Assembly: GCA_948443845.1 (NCBI GenBank)
Contig: CAOJUE010000004.1
Coordinates: forward strand, 1-64,000
DNA length: 64,000 nt
Source of the DNA: an uncultured Eubacteriales bacterium
GTDB taxonomy: Bacteria > Bacillota > Clostridia > TANB77 > CAG-508
Direction of reading: 5' to 3'
In this document: in pieces, positions 37,519-46,699 of the stretch
Layout of the letters: each line of letters opens with the position of its first letter
Position numbering within the stretch: position 1 is the first letter of the stretch
The notes under the pieces: model-generated
Databases searched by the model: none
Told to the model about the DNA's origin: nothing
The model's input: only the letters and a program-made list of their open reading frames with translations
Translations under genes and position numbers: made by a program

Positions 37519-38391
37519 TTATTTTTTCTTTCTTAGCTTTTCAATTTCTTCTTTCGTCAATTTTGTATACTTTTCTATTTTCTCAACTTCCTCTCCATTT
37601 TCAAGCATTTCTTTAGCAATTTCAAGAGAATTATTTTTCTCTCCTTCTTTTATTCCTTTTTCTATCCCATGTTCTAATCCCTCTTGCATTCCTTCTTGCC
37701 TAGCATAACTCACACCACTTTTATAATCTCTCACCCACTTATCCTTAAGCTCCTCCAATCTTCTCGTCTCTTCATCGCCCGACAATTCTACAAACTCTGC
37801 TCTTACTTTTCTTAACAATTGATTTTTTTCTTCCGCCATTTCAATCAACTCCTCATCCACATCATCTATGATTGCTAACCACTGATTTACTTTTTTCTCC
37901 ATATTCGGCTGACTTCTTCGGAATTTCGGCAACTCAATAAAACACCACTCCATTGCGTCAATCACTACATATTCGCGATGATGGTCCATAACTGTTACTG
38001 TTTTCGAGATGTAATCCTCAAATAGAAACAATTCATCATTTAAAATATTTATCATCATTATTTTTTTGATGTTCTCATATTCTTCGCCTTCTAGCATTAA
38101 TCTCGTGATTTGCTTGGTATCGTAGAACACTGCTTTGGCAACAATGTTGTGCTTATCATCAACTCGCATTTCAATGTCGACAACAATTCCGTCATCCAAA
38201 ATCGCCTCAATATCTAGGCTTTCTGCATCTTCTTTGAGCAAAAATCTGCCAAGATTGACCTCCTGTTCAATTTTTATCGTCTCGATTTTGACTTCCAACA
38301 AAGCCTCCAAAAAATCGATTAAACACACTTCATTTCCTTTTCGACTAAAAAAGGTCTTGAATATGACATCATTTTTTAAATTACTTTTCAT
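37519..38391 (-). CDS. Rpn/PD-(D/E)XK nuclease family protein
   Basis: 290 residues. N-terminal NDVIFKTFFSRKGNEVCLIDFLEALL and DIEAILDDGIVVDIEMRV match the Rpn/transposase-31-like nuclease fold (D...ExK region). A charged C-terminal coiled tail with GMQEGLEHGIEKGIKEG repeats is typical. Often present in several copies per genome. Function: promotes recombination-related DNA cleavage; by inference here. Confidence 0.85.
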   Translation of the reverse strand: MKSNLKNDVIFKTFFSRKGNEVCLIDFLEALLEVKIETIKIEQEVNLGRFLLKEDAESLDIEAILDDGIVVDIEMRVDDKHNIVAKAVFYDTKQITRLMLEGEEYENIKKIMMINILNDELFLFEDYISKTVTVMDHHREYVVIDAMEWCFIELPKFRRSQPNMEKKVNQWLAIIDDVDEELIEMAEEKNQLLRKVRAEFVELSGDEETRRLEELKDKWVRDYKSGVSYARQEGMQEGLEHGIEKGIKEGEKNNSLEIAKEMLENGEEVEKIEKYTKLTKEEIEKLRKKK

Positions 38392-38617
38392 CTAATCTTC
38401 CTTTCTATTATAACAAATTTTATTTTCTTTTTCAACATTTTTCGTTCGACAATTACTCTTGAAAACTGTGGCAGAAATGCCTGAATTTTTACAGGATATG
38501 GAATATATCCTTAAGATACTTTATTTTATATTACATTATTTTACATTCGTCAATACATATTTTAAAAATAATTTATCTTTCTACTTAAAAATTTTTATGC
38601 ATTTTCCCTATTTTTCA

Positions 38618-38646
38618 TCGACAAATGCCCTATTTTGTGCTATAAT
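38618..38646 (+). promoter_or_regulatory. mutS2 promoter
   Basis: TCGACA-17-TATAAT, 30 bases before the ATG. Confidence 0.75.
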
Positions 38647-38675
38647 CATACCATCAAACTTGAAAGGAAAAACTT

Positions 38676-41009
38676 ATGAACTCAAAAACACTTGAAAAAC
38701 TTGAATTTGATAAAATTTGCAAAATCGTCTCTGATTTTGCCATCACATATAGGGGAAAAAATCTATCAACCACGCTCGCCCCTATGTCTGCAAAAAAAGA
38801 AGTGGCAAAAGCACAAGCCCAAACAACCGAAGCAGTAACCCTTTTGTATCGCCTTGGAAGTGCTCCCATTTCTGAAATTGCGGACATCACGATTTGTCTA
38901 AAACAACTAGAAAACAGTCATTCTTTGACGATGAAACAACTGCTTGATTTGGCTCATATTTTGCAAATTTCACAAAATTTAAAAACTTATTTTGATACCG
39001 AAATCATCGAAACTTCAGATTTTCCTGCCATTCAAAATTTGTTTGAAAATTTATATTCCAATCCTGGACTTGTAAAATCCGTTACCACATCTATTCTCGA
39101 CGAAAACACGATGGCTGACGACGCTTCTCCCAATTTAAAAACAATTCGCAACACAATTCGCAAAAAAGAGCAAGAAATTCACACAAAATTGCATTCCCTT
39201 TTGCATTCCAAATATGTGCAAGAGCCAATTGTAACTATGAGAAATAACCGTTTTGTCATTCCAGTCAAAAGCGAATATCGTGCCAATGTCAAAGGTTTTG
39301 TGCATGATACTTCAACTAGCGGTTCGAGCCTTTTCATTGAACCAATTGCCATTTTTGACATAAACAACGAAATCAGCAATTTACACAACGAAGAAAATTT
39401 AGAAATGGAAAAAATTTTGATGAAGTTATCTTCTCTGTTTTTTGAGCATACAGAAAATTTGTCCAATACTACCAATTTAATTGGTTTGCTTGACTTTATC
39501 TTTGCCAAAGCTAAATTTTCGAAAGAATTTGATTGTACAGAACCAATCATAAATGATGAGAAATTGATTTCTCTTATCGACTGCTATCATCCTTTGATTT
39601 CTCGCAAAATCGCTGTCAAAAACACGATTGAATTAGGCAAAAATTACACAAGTTTAATCATCACAGGACCCAATACTGGAGGAAAAACCGTTGTGCTAAA
39701 AACCGTAGGATTGCTTGTTTTAATGGGAATGAGCGGACTTCACATTCCTGCGAAATCTGGAAGTAGCATTTTTCTGTTTGACGATGTTTTCGCAGATATC
39801 GGCGACGAGCAAAGTATTGCCGCTTCTTTGAGTACGTTTTCTTCCCATATCAAAAATATTGCTTATCTTTTGCAAAATGCGACACCAAACAGTCTTGTTT
39901 TAGTAGACGAATTAGGCTCTGGAACTGACCCAATTGAAGGCTCCCGTTTGGCAATTAGCATTTTGGAACATTTAAACCATGCCCAAATTTTGACTTTAGC
40001 AACCACCCATTATCACGAAATCAAAAATTACGCTTTAGTGACAAATGGTTTTGAAAATGCAAGTGTCGAGTTTGATTTTAACACGTTATCTCCAACCTAT
40101 AAACTCTTAATTGGCGTTCCGGGACGTAGTAATGCTTTCATTATTAGTGAAAAATTAGGGATTTCGGAAGAAATTATCGCCCGCGCCAGAGAATTTATGA
40201 ATGAAGATACCGTCAATATTGAAGAACTTTTAAATACGATTTATGAGGATAAACGTATTGTTGAAGAAGAAAAACGTAAAATTGAGACTACCTCGCGTGA
40301 AATTGAGTCCCTTAAAAATTCGTATAAAACAGACTCCGAAATTTTAAAGAAAAAAGAAAGTGAAATTCTGGAAAATGCTAAAATTAAGGCTCGCGAAATT
40401 TTGCTTTCCGCTAAGGAAGACGCGAATTTTATGATTCGAGAATTAGAAAATCGTCCAGATACCCAAAAAGCAAATCGATTGAGAAATGATTTGAATGAAA
40501 AAATCGAAAGTTTGTCAAGCGAAAAAATCGTGAAAAATCAGCCTGCAACTCTTGAAAAATCACAAATCAAGGTTGGTTTGGAAGTAGAAATTCCGTCTCT
40601 TCATCAAATGGGAACTATCCTTTCTGAAGTGACAAAAAATGATACCGTTCAAGTTCAAATCGGAAGTCTTAAAACGTATTTTAAAGTTTCAGAAATTACT
40701 CTTGCCAAAAAATCTTCAAAAACGCAAGTCATTTCTTCGAAAAAACATGATTTTAAAGTATCTAGTTTATCACCTGAAATCAATGTGATTGGGCAAAACG
40801 TGGAAGAAGCGTGTTTTATGGTGGATAAATATTTGGATAATTGCGTTTTAAATGGGCTAGGCTCTGCACGAATTGTGCATGGAAAAGGCACTGGCACTTT
40901 GAAAAAGGGAATTCATGCCTTTTTAAAAAATCACCCTCACATCAAAAGTTTCCGCTTAGGCACTTTTGGAGAGGGTGAAGATGGTGTGACGGTGGTGGAG
41001 TTAAAATAG
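38676..41009 (+). CDS. mutS2: Endonuclease MutS2
   Basis: 777 residues. N-terminal clamp region, ATPase with ITGPNTGGKTVVLKT (Walker A, about 327-341) and LVLVDELGSGTDPIEG, long coiled coil (about 510-610), and a C-terminal Smr domain with DVRGL-like segment absent but LNGLGSARIVHGKGTGTLKKG present. Works on recombination intermediates or rescues collided ribosomes. Plus strand with AAAGGA upstream. No CGG codon in 777 codons; it uses CGT, CGC, CGA, AGA and AGG for Arg. Confidence 0.95.
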   Translation: MNSKTLEKLEFDKICKIVSDFAITYRGKNLSTTLAPMSAKKEVAKAQAQTTEAVTLLYRLGSAPISEIADITICLKQLENSHSLTMKQLLDLAHILQISQNLKTYFDTEIIETSDFPAIQNLFENLYSNPGLVKSVTTSILDENTMADDASPNLKTIRNTIRKKEQEIHTKLHSLLHSKYVQEPIVTMRNNRFVIPVKSEYRANVKGFVHDTSTSGSSLFIEPIAIFDINNEISNLHNEENLEMEKILMKLSSLFFEHTENLSNTTNLIGLLDFIFAKAKFSKEFDCTEPIINDEKLISLIDCYHPLISRKIAVKNTIELGKNYTSLIITGPNTGGKTVVLKTVGLLVLMGMSGLHIPAKSGSSIFLFDDVFADIGDEQSIAASLSTFSSHIKNIAYLLQNATPNSLVLVDELGSGTDPIEGSRLAISILEHLNHAQILTLATTHYHEIKNYALVTNGFENASVEFDFNTLSPTYKLLIGVPGRSNAFIISEKLGISEEIIARAREFMNEDTVNIEELLNTIYEDKRIVEEEKRKIETTSREIESLKNSYKTDSEILKKKESEILENAKIKAREILLSAKEDANFMIRELENRPDTQKANRLRNDLNEKIESLSSEKIVKNQPATLEKSQIKVGLEVEIPSLHQMGTILSEVTKNDTVQVQIGSLKTYFKVSEITLAKKSSKTQVISSKKHDFKVSSLSPEINVIGQNVEEACFMVDKYLDNCVLNGLGSARIVHGKGTGTLKKGIHAFLKNHPHIKSFRLGTFGEGEDGVTVVELK

Positions 41010-41010
41010 T

Positions 41011-41482
41011 TTATTGATAATTTGTCAAATTAACTTCCTTGTATTCTGTGGGGATGGTATAATACGTTTCCTCCCCTATTTTTCTGCCTTTGGCTGAATA
41101 AATGGTATGACTTTGCTCATCGATATAATAATCGGTTCGTTGCAACGATAAATTATCCAATTTACTTAAATCAATAATGAACAATCTCCCATTATTATTG
41201 GGATTATAATTGACATTATTTTCATCATAATTTTCAATTAAGCCATTATTTCCGTTCTGTTTTTCTGAGCTCAACGTATTCATTGGTAATCGGCAATGCT
41301 TTGTGTTCTAAGTAATACAAAGCAATTTTTTCATCTAGCAATTCAATATCGGCACACATCGTGTAATACGAATTTAATTTATAACTATTAACCGAATTAT
41401 ACGTAATAGCTCCAAAAATCAATCCCATCATAATAACAGTTGTAACAAGTAACATTAAAGTAATACCTTTTTGACTTTTCAT
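41011..41482 (-). CDS. Type IV prepilin-like protein, one CGG +1 shift site
   Basis: 156 residues after correction. Prepilin start KSQKGITLMLLVTTVIMMG (peptidase motif before the hydrophobic stalk), then a small globular part. At 41252-41254 the in-frame CGG is followed by a TAA in the zero frame; skipping C gives GNNGLIENYDENNVNYNPNN and a full C-terminal domain (RTDYYIDEQSHTIYSAKGRK). Convergent with mutS2. Similar stalks occur in the two genes at 43904 and 45378. Probably a minor pilin or pseudopilin. Confidence 0.78.
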
Positions 41483-41510
41483 TCTTTAAATTTCCTCCTT
41501 TGTATCAAAA

Positions 41511-42221
41511 TTATTTTTTCCAATTTTGATATTTATTTTTATATTCTGTCAGCGTATCTGCCAGTTTTTTCGTGGTTTTAAACGCAAATAAGTAGTTGAT
41601 TCTTTCTTTTCTTCTTTCTTGGTCTTCACGAATATTGGCTTTTAGTTCTTCGTATTTTACAAGAATCTGATTTTCGTTTGCAAATTCTCTTAATTTTACG
41701 ACTAAATTCATCGAATGTGCAACATCAATTGTTAAAATGCCAAAGAAAAACCCAATCACAAATGAAAAAGTTAAATTATTAGCTAGCCAATTGACTGCTT
41801 CTATCATGTGCCTTTGAATAGAAAAATAGTAAACCGCACTTAAAATCGTCCAAAAAAAGGTATAAAGCGGACAAATGATGCCTTGAATATTTCCCCACAT
41901 GCCTGAATAATCCCACAATTTTACTTTCATGCCTTTGATGAAAATCAGCCCTGCGATGTATTCAATCAGTGTCATCGCAATTCCCATGAAAATCACAATC
42001 ATGACAGTTTGCCAAATTGGATTTTGGATAAAGGACATATCTACCAAAGACAGCAAAAATAAAGTGCATAGCCCAATTCCATAAATCGGCAAATAGGGTC
42101 CTGTTAAAAATCCTGGATTAATCCATTTTTTGGATATCGCACGTCTAAAAAATAATTCTAAAACCCATCCAAACGAACTTCCGATATAAAAAAGAAATGC
42201 TAAAACCAATGCTACATTCAT
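41511..42221 (-). CDS. CmpB-like membrane protein (putative ABC permease family)
   Basis: 236 residues, six hydrophobic helices with FGWVLELFFRRAISKKWINPG and GMWGNIQGIICPLYTFFW, signatures of the ABC_trans_CmpB family found in Firmicutes. C-terminal cytoplasmic charged helix (KANIREDQERRKERI). Function not established; no ATPase adjacent. AGGAGA upstream. Confidence 0.75.
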   Translation of the reverse strand: MNVALVLAFLFYIGSSFGWVLELFFRRAISKKWINPGFLTGPYLPIYGIGLCTLFLLSLVDMSFIQNPIWQTVMIVIFMGIAMTLIEYIAGLIFIKGMKVKLWDYSGMWGNIQGIICPLYTFFWTILSAVYYFSIQRHMIEAVNWLANNLTFSFVIGFFFGILTIDVAHSMNLVVKLREFANENQILVKYEELKANIREDQERRKERINYLFAFKTTKKLADTLTEYKNKYQNWKK

Positions 42222-42286
42222 TATTTCTTCTCCTGCTTTTTCATTAATTTGATTATAACATACTCTTTTTAGGAAGTAAATATTTT

Positions 42287-43601
42287 TTATTTTATTTTCT
42301 CCAAAACTTCTTCAAGCCCCACTTTCTCCTGCGTCTTCTGGTTCATATTTTTCAGCATCACGCACTTTTCCCTCATCTCATCTTCCCCGATAATGATAAC
42401 ATAGGGAATATTTAATTTATCTGCATATTTCAATTTTGCTTTCATGTCCTTCAAAAAATTAGAATACATATCCGTATTCACTCCATTTTCACGCAAATTC
42501 TTGGCAATTTTTAGGGCAAAACCACTTGCTGTCTCATCCATTGGAATAACTAAAACCTTAGAAATCGAGTCTTTCGCCTCTTCAATCAATCCCATTTCTT
42601 TTAATTGCGCAAACAATCTTGTCAGCCCAATCGAAATGCCAACTCCTTGGAATTTTCGTTCTGTATAATATTCGGTTAAATTATCGTATCTCCCGCCCTG
42701 AGCAAACACTTCCCAAGTTTCTATAATCATCAAAAAATGTCTCATACACGGTTCCTGTGTAGTAATCTAGCCCTCTTGCAATTTTTAAGTCAATACGAAA
42801 ATATTCTTCTGGAATACCGAATTCTTGCACATATTTTGCTACTTTTTCAAGTTCGCTCAAGCCCTCTGCAAAGATTTCATTCTCAATTTTCATTTCTTTC
42901 AATTTGGCAACTTTATCAGCCGTCGTTCCAGAAATCAGAATAAATTCACAAATTTTCTCAATTTTTTCTGGCGCAATCTCAATTTCGCTAAGCTCTTTTC
43001 GCATCGCCTCTTCGCCAATTTTGTCAATTTTATCAATGATTCTCAAAACTTCCACTTTTCGATCCGCAATTTCTAAACTCTCAAAAAATCCATTCAAAAT
43101 TTTGCGGTTATTAATGCAAATCGTAAATTTCGCCAAATCCAAAGACTGAAATGCTTCATAAATAACATTTACCATTTCCGCGTCGTTAATAACGTCCAAT
43201 TTATCCGAAATGACATCGACATCGCATTGATAAAATTCTCTAAATCGACATTTTTGTGGTCTTTCACCACGATAAACTTTTCCAATTTGGTATCTTTTAA
43301 ATGGAAACACTAATTCATTTTGGTGGATCGATACATATTTAGCAAACGGAACCGTCAAATCAAAACGAAGCGACAAATCGTTGTCTGCTTTGTTAAAACG
43401 ATAAATTTGTTTTTCCGTCTCTCCACCTGCTTTAGCAAGTAAAATCTCGGACAATTCAATAATCGGCGTATCCAATGGCAAAAAGCCAAAACTTTCGTAT
43501 GCCTTTCTAATTTTATCTACCATTTGATTAAACATAATCTGGTCATTAGGAAGTAATTCCATGGTTCCAGATAAGGTTCTTGGTTTTACTTTGTTACTCA
43601 T
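42287..43601 (-). CDS. hisS: Histidyl-tRNA synthetase, one CGG +1 shift site
   Basis: Class II synthetase charging tRNA-His; 437 residues after correction. RTLSGTMELLPNDQ, motif 2 RGERPQKCRFREFYQCDVD, ARGLDYYTGTVYETFF. The zero frame reads NLGSVCSG then CGG (42693-42695) and stops three codons later; skipping C gives the motif 3 segment GGRYDNLTEYY and the ISIGLTRL stretch, then the anticodon-binding domain. The broken glycine is part of the essential SGGRYD motif, so without frameshifting no active enzyme could be made. Controlled by a His leader-peptide attenuator. Confidence 0.95.
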
Positions 43602-43618
43602 ATTTTCCTCCTTTTATA

Positions 43619-43650
43619 TAAAAAAACTATGTAGCACCCTACATAGTTTA
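43619..43650 (-). terminator. hisS attenuator terminator
   Basis: Transcript stem AAACTATGTAG / CTACATAGTTT (loop GGTG) followed by T run. Its 5' arm can instead pair with CCTACAATAG (43660-43669) as antiterminator. Confidence 0.85.
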
Positions 43651-43711
43651 GAAATCAATCTATTGTAGGCAATGCTAAATAACGCTTACAGCCTACCTTT
43701 TTTAAGAAGGC

Positions 43712-43762
43712 TTAAACGTTCCTACAATGATGATGAAATTCATTTTTTTGCTTTCCCTCCAT
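43712..43762 (-). CDS. His leader peptide of hisS
   Basis: 16 codons: MEGKQKNEFHHHCRNV, with three consecutive His codons and an AAGGAG ribosome site 7 bases upstream. The bases ATTGTAGG directly after the His codons pair with CCTACAAT (43660-43667); AACGTTTAAGCC pairs with GGCTGTAAGCGTT to extend that stem. Stalling on the His codons would cover ATTGTAGG and release CCTACAATAG to pair with the terminator arm. No T-box core is present. Confidence 0.8.
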   Translation of the reverse strand: MEGKQKNEFHHHCRNV

Positions 43763-43783
43763 TTTGTAATTCTCCTTATTTAT

Positions 43784-43812
43784 ATTATACTACATTTTGT
43801 AAATTTTGTCAA
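43784..43812 (-). promoter_or_regulatory. hisS promoter
   Basis: TTGACA-17-TATAAT on minus, about 22 bases before the leader ATG. Confidence 0.85.
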
Positions 43813-43860
43813 ATGTTTCTTTTCTGAATTTATAACCGACTTTTGATATTCCCAATCTGA

Positions 43861-43900
43861 AAGCAAAAAGAGCAACAATTGTCGCCCTTTTTGCTTTTTT
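43861..43900 (-). terminator. Terminator after the 43904 prepilin gene
   Basis: Stem AAGCAAAAAGGGCGACAATT with its near-complement, ending in T-rich sequence. Confidence 0.7.
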
Positions 43901-43903
43901 ATC

Positions 43904-45280
43904 TTATTTTTCTTTCTTACTAAAAACCCATTTTTCATCACGCCCTTTTTGCGCATCAATATTATTGGGCAGACAAACCACTGGTCGACAAGCTACACCA
44001 GCACTCGTATACACAACTTGGTTAAGCCATCCATTAGAAACTACCCTAATAATTGCACTTGTATTCCAAGCTCCTGGTGATGCCAAATTATACCCTGAAG
44101 TTCCATTCCATCTTTCTGTATGTGGATAATACAATGTATCTTTGTATCCACGGCTGTCTTTCTTTGACATATCGATAGTAGATGAAGCAGTATTTTTGGA
44201 AAAATCATATCCATAAGCTTTTGGAAACTTAGGAATTTCTTTATACCCCTTTTCTTTCCAACTTGCGGCATACATTTCCAGCGTTGGACCTCCTATGGCA
44301 AGACCCGCACCAATGGCTTCTCCTTTACTCGTTCCATTGGCAAATGCTGACCAATTGTTGGTATTTAACAGAGTTGACACACATTTTGAATTTTCATAAT
44401 TAGCTGATAATGTATACGATGTTGCCAAAAATCGATCTCGATAGGTGCTCCATTGATTTTGGAAAGCTGGTACTGTTTTCCAAAACACATCGTAATTTCC
44501 CAAATTCACCACTCCCATAGCCTCTTTTGGTACTTTTTCTTGTGGAATATAATCACTGGTAATTAGGTAAATGTAGGTTCCATCATTGTAAAAAATTTTC
44601 CAATCTTCTATGCCATTGGCACTGTAATCTGCTAAATCACCATAATGGTTGGTTTTTATTGCTTCCGTTGCTTCTTTGGGATCTTCTAGTGGCGGTTCAA
44701 CTGGTGTTGGGTCGATTGGTGGTTCTTCTTTGTCACCTGGATTTTCTGGTGGATTCGGGTTAGTTGGCTTTTCAGGATTGGTATTTTCTATTTCATCATT
44801 CCACTGAATTTTTCCATCTTCCCCTAATGTTCCAGTTGCAATAGGAATTTCTTGACTTCCTTTTTTGTCGTATACGTAAATAGTTCCAGAATCAGAAGCT
44901 TGGATTTTATAATCTTGCGTTTGGGTGGTTCCCTCTTGTTTTAATTTTTCTAAAATATAGGCTCCTTTTGTGTCATCATATGTTTGGTTGACATATTTTT
45001 CGTCATAATAATCGGATTGCTTTTCCATAAGTAATAATTCTGTTTGTTCTTTTGCATTTGCTTGATTGTTCGTATCAACTGCCTTTGAAGCTTTGCCCAA
45101 TATTCCTTCACTTCCAGCAGTTAGAGCAAGTGTGATTCCAGCTAAAATTAGTAGTATAATGATGGTGACTACTAGGGAGATTAGGGTGATTCCTTTTTTG
45201 TTTCGGTATTTCTTCGAAGCAGGGCGGGTCAAGACCGCACCCCTACAGTGGATTGGGTGATTGATTTTGGTTTGGTTCAT
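43904..45280 (-). CDS. Type IV prepilin-like protein with large C-terminal domain
   Basis: 458 residues. A 30-residue N-terminal leader encoded partly by the GTAGGGG repeat (RGAVLTRPASKK), then the prepilin motif KKGITLISLVVTIIILLILAG. After a coiled region follows a Pro/Asn/Glu linker (PEKPTNPNPPENPGDKEEPP) and a C-terminal domain with WSTYRDRFLATSYT and RPVVCLPNN, of unknown function but like those on gut Clostridia pilins. No CGG codon. The stalk and leader are nearly identical to the 45378 gene, so the two are paralogues. Confidence 0.72.
   Translation of the reverse strand: MNQTKINHPIHCRGAVLTRPASKKYRNKKGITLISLVVTIIILLILAGITLALTAGSEGILGKASKAVDTNNQANAKEQTELLLMEKQSDYYDEKYVNQTYDDTKGAYILEKLKQEGTTQTQDYKIQASDSGTIYVYDKKGSQEIPIATGTLGEDGKIQWNDEIENTNPEKPTNPNPPENPGDKEEPPIDPTPVEPPLEDPKEATEAIKTNHYGDLADYSANGIEDWKIFYNDGTYIYLITSDYIPQEKVPKEAMGVVNLGNYDVFWKTVPAFQNQWSTYRDRFLATSYTLSANYENSKCVSTLLNTNNWSAFANGTSKGEAIGAGLAIGGPTLEMYAASWKEKGYKEIPKFPKAYGYDFSKNTASSTIDMSKKDSRGYKDTLYYPHTERWNGTSGYNLASPGAWNTSAIIRVVSNGWLNQVVYTSAGVACRPVVCLPNNIDAQKGRDEKWVFSKKEK
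45222..45246 (-). repeat. GTAGGGG palindromic repeat, copy B
   Basis: GTAGGGGTGCGGTCTTGACC and CGCCC on minus; GCGGTC/GACC(C)GC arms. Lies in frame in the leader-coding part of a prepilin gene. Confidence 0.7.
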
Positions 45281-45377
45281 TTTTTCCTCCTTTTTTGATT
45301 ATATATTGGGTTTGCAAAATAAAATTTTGATTTTAAGCCCCTAATTTGAAAAAATAATGAAAAATGACTATTTTTTA

Positions 45378-46432
45378 TTATTGAATGCCATAAATTTTTC
45401 TGATTCTTAATTTGTCCCAATCTGGTCGATTGGTAGCAGAATCTCCTACATGTAAAATTTGGTCATTCTTAAACCAACATGTGCTTCCCATATAACAAAT
45501 AGGACTACCGATACCAAATAAAATAATCTCAACTGTACTATCATCTTCCCAGCTAACCGTATTACTATTATTGTATCTATATTGTTCTATTATAACAAAA
45601 ATTGTGTGTCCAATTAAGTTATTGGTAAGACTTCTATCATGAGCATCACATTGTATTTCTAAATATTTATATTTTTCAATGGAATCATTTAATCATATAT
45701 CCATATTTTGGTTCATACAAGTTGTTGAAACTAGAATTTCTACTGGTGTATCCATTAAACAGATTCTTTTATTCACAATCGTTTCATTTTTCCATTTTTT
45801 TAACTCGTCATTGCTTGCTTTTAATTCATTATTTCTTCCTGCATTTGCGTAAACTTTGCATTTATGTTTGCTAATTCTTCGGAACTGATCGTTCCTCCTG
45901 TATTACCAGCTCCATTTCCACCTTCGCTAGAACCGCCGTTTTCGCCAGAATCCCCTAATTTTGCATCGTCCCATTTTATCGATGCATCCTCTTGAATTGC
46001 ACCTTTTACAACTTCTGTTCCAGAAGTGTCTTTGCCTTCATATACTGTTACATTTCCTTCTACCGATGCTTTCGCATAAAAATTTGTTGTTTCCACGCCT
46101 GTTTGTAGTTTTTCAGAAATATATTCTTTTTTCGTTCCGTCATTGGTTCGTTCGACATATTTTCCTTCAAAAAATTCGGTTTGGAAATCAGATAATGCAA
46201 GTTCGACTTGCGCTTTTGCCATCGCGATTTTGTTTTCGTCGAGGGCATGCGAGGCTCTGCCTAAGATTCCGTCACTACCGGAAATGAGCGCTAGGGTTAC
46301 CCCGGCTAGGATTAAGAGAATAATGATTGTTATGACAAGGGAAATTAGGGTGATCCCTTTTTTGTTTGGGTATTTCTTCGAAGCAGGGCGGGTCAAGACC
46401 GCTCCCCTACGGGTGATTTTTTGGTTTTTCAT
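45378..46432 (-). pseudogene. Prepilin-like paralogue with a frame break and an in-frame TGA
   Basis: Starts MKNQKITRRGAVLTRPASKK and has the same KKGITLISLVITIIILLILA stalk as its neighbour. The first open frame stops after QMQEEIMN (45821). In the -1 frame it goes on as NELKASNDELKKWKNETIVN, needing one extra base near 45830, then passes a TGA (45693-45695, after CMNQNMDI) and continues LNDSIEKYKYLEIQCD... to a stop at 45378. No CGG is involved. Two disablements of different kinds suggest a decaying gene. Confidence 0.6.
46386..46410 (-). repeat. GTAGGGG palindromic repeat, copy C
   Basis: GTAGGGGAGCGGTCTTGACC and CGCCC on minus, one base different from copy B. Confidence 0.7.
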
Positions 46433-46464
46433 TTTTTCCTCCTTGGATTTTATTTTTTGGACGC

Positions 46465-46507
46465 AAAAAAGACAAATTATGCTGGTTTTGCATAATTCGT
46501 CTTTTTT
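46465..46507 (-). terminator. Terminator after the amidase operon
   Basis: Stem AAAAAAGACAAATTATGC on plus with its complement at 46490-46507; T run on both ends, so it could act in both directions. Confidence 0.75.
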
Positions 46508-46699
46508 TCAACATGATAAACGCGATGTTTTTGCGTTATTTTTCTATCTTTTAAAATTACTCGTGTGGTGTATGTACTGTGCCAAGGCTTTCAGCCTTTT
46601 TTGCAATTTTTTTCATCTTTGGTTGACTCCTTATTTTTCTATAGTAGATATAGCACATTTTTGCGAAAATGTCAAGAAGCTGTAAGTGGCTTTTACCAG

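Noticed and set aside
43619..43812. T-box leader for hisS
   Set aside because: No T-box core sequence or specifier loop; the His-codon leader peptide explains the region better.
45378..46432. TGA read as tryptophan
   Set aside because: Several intact genes end at TGA (for example folT), so a general reassignment is not supported.
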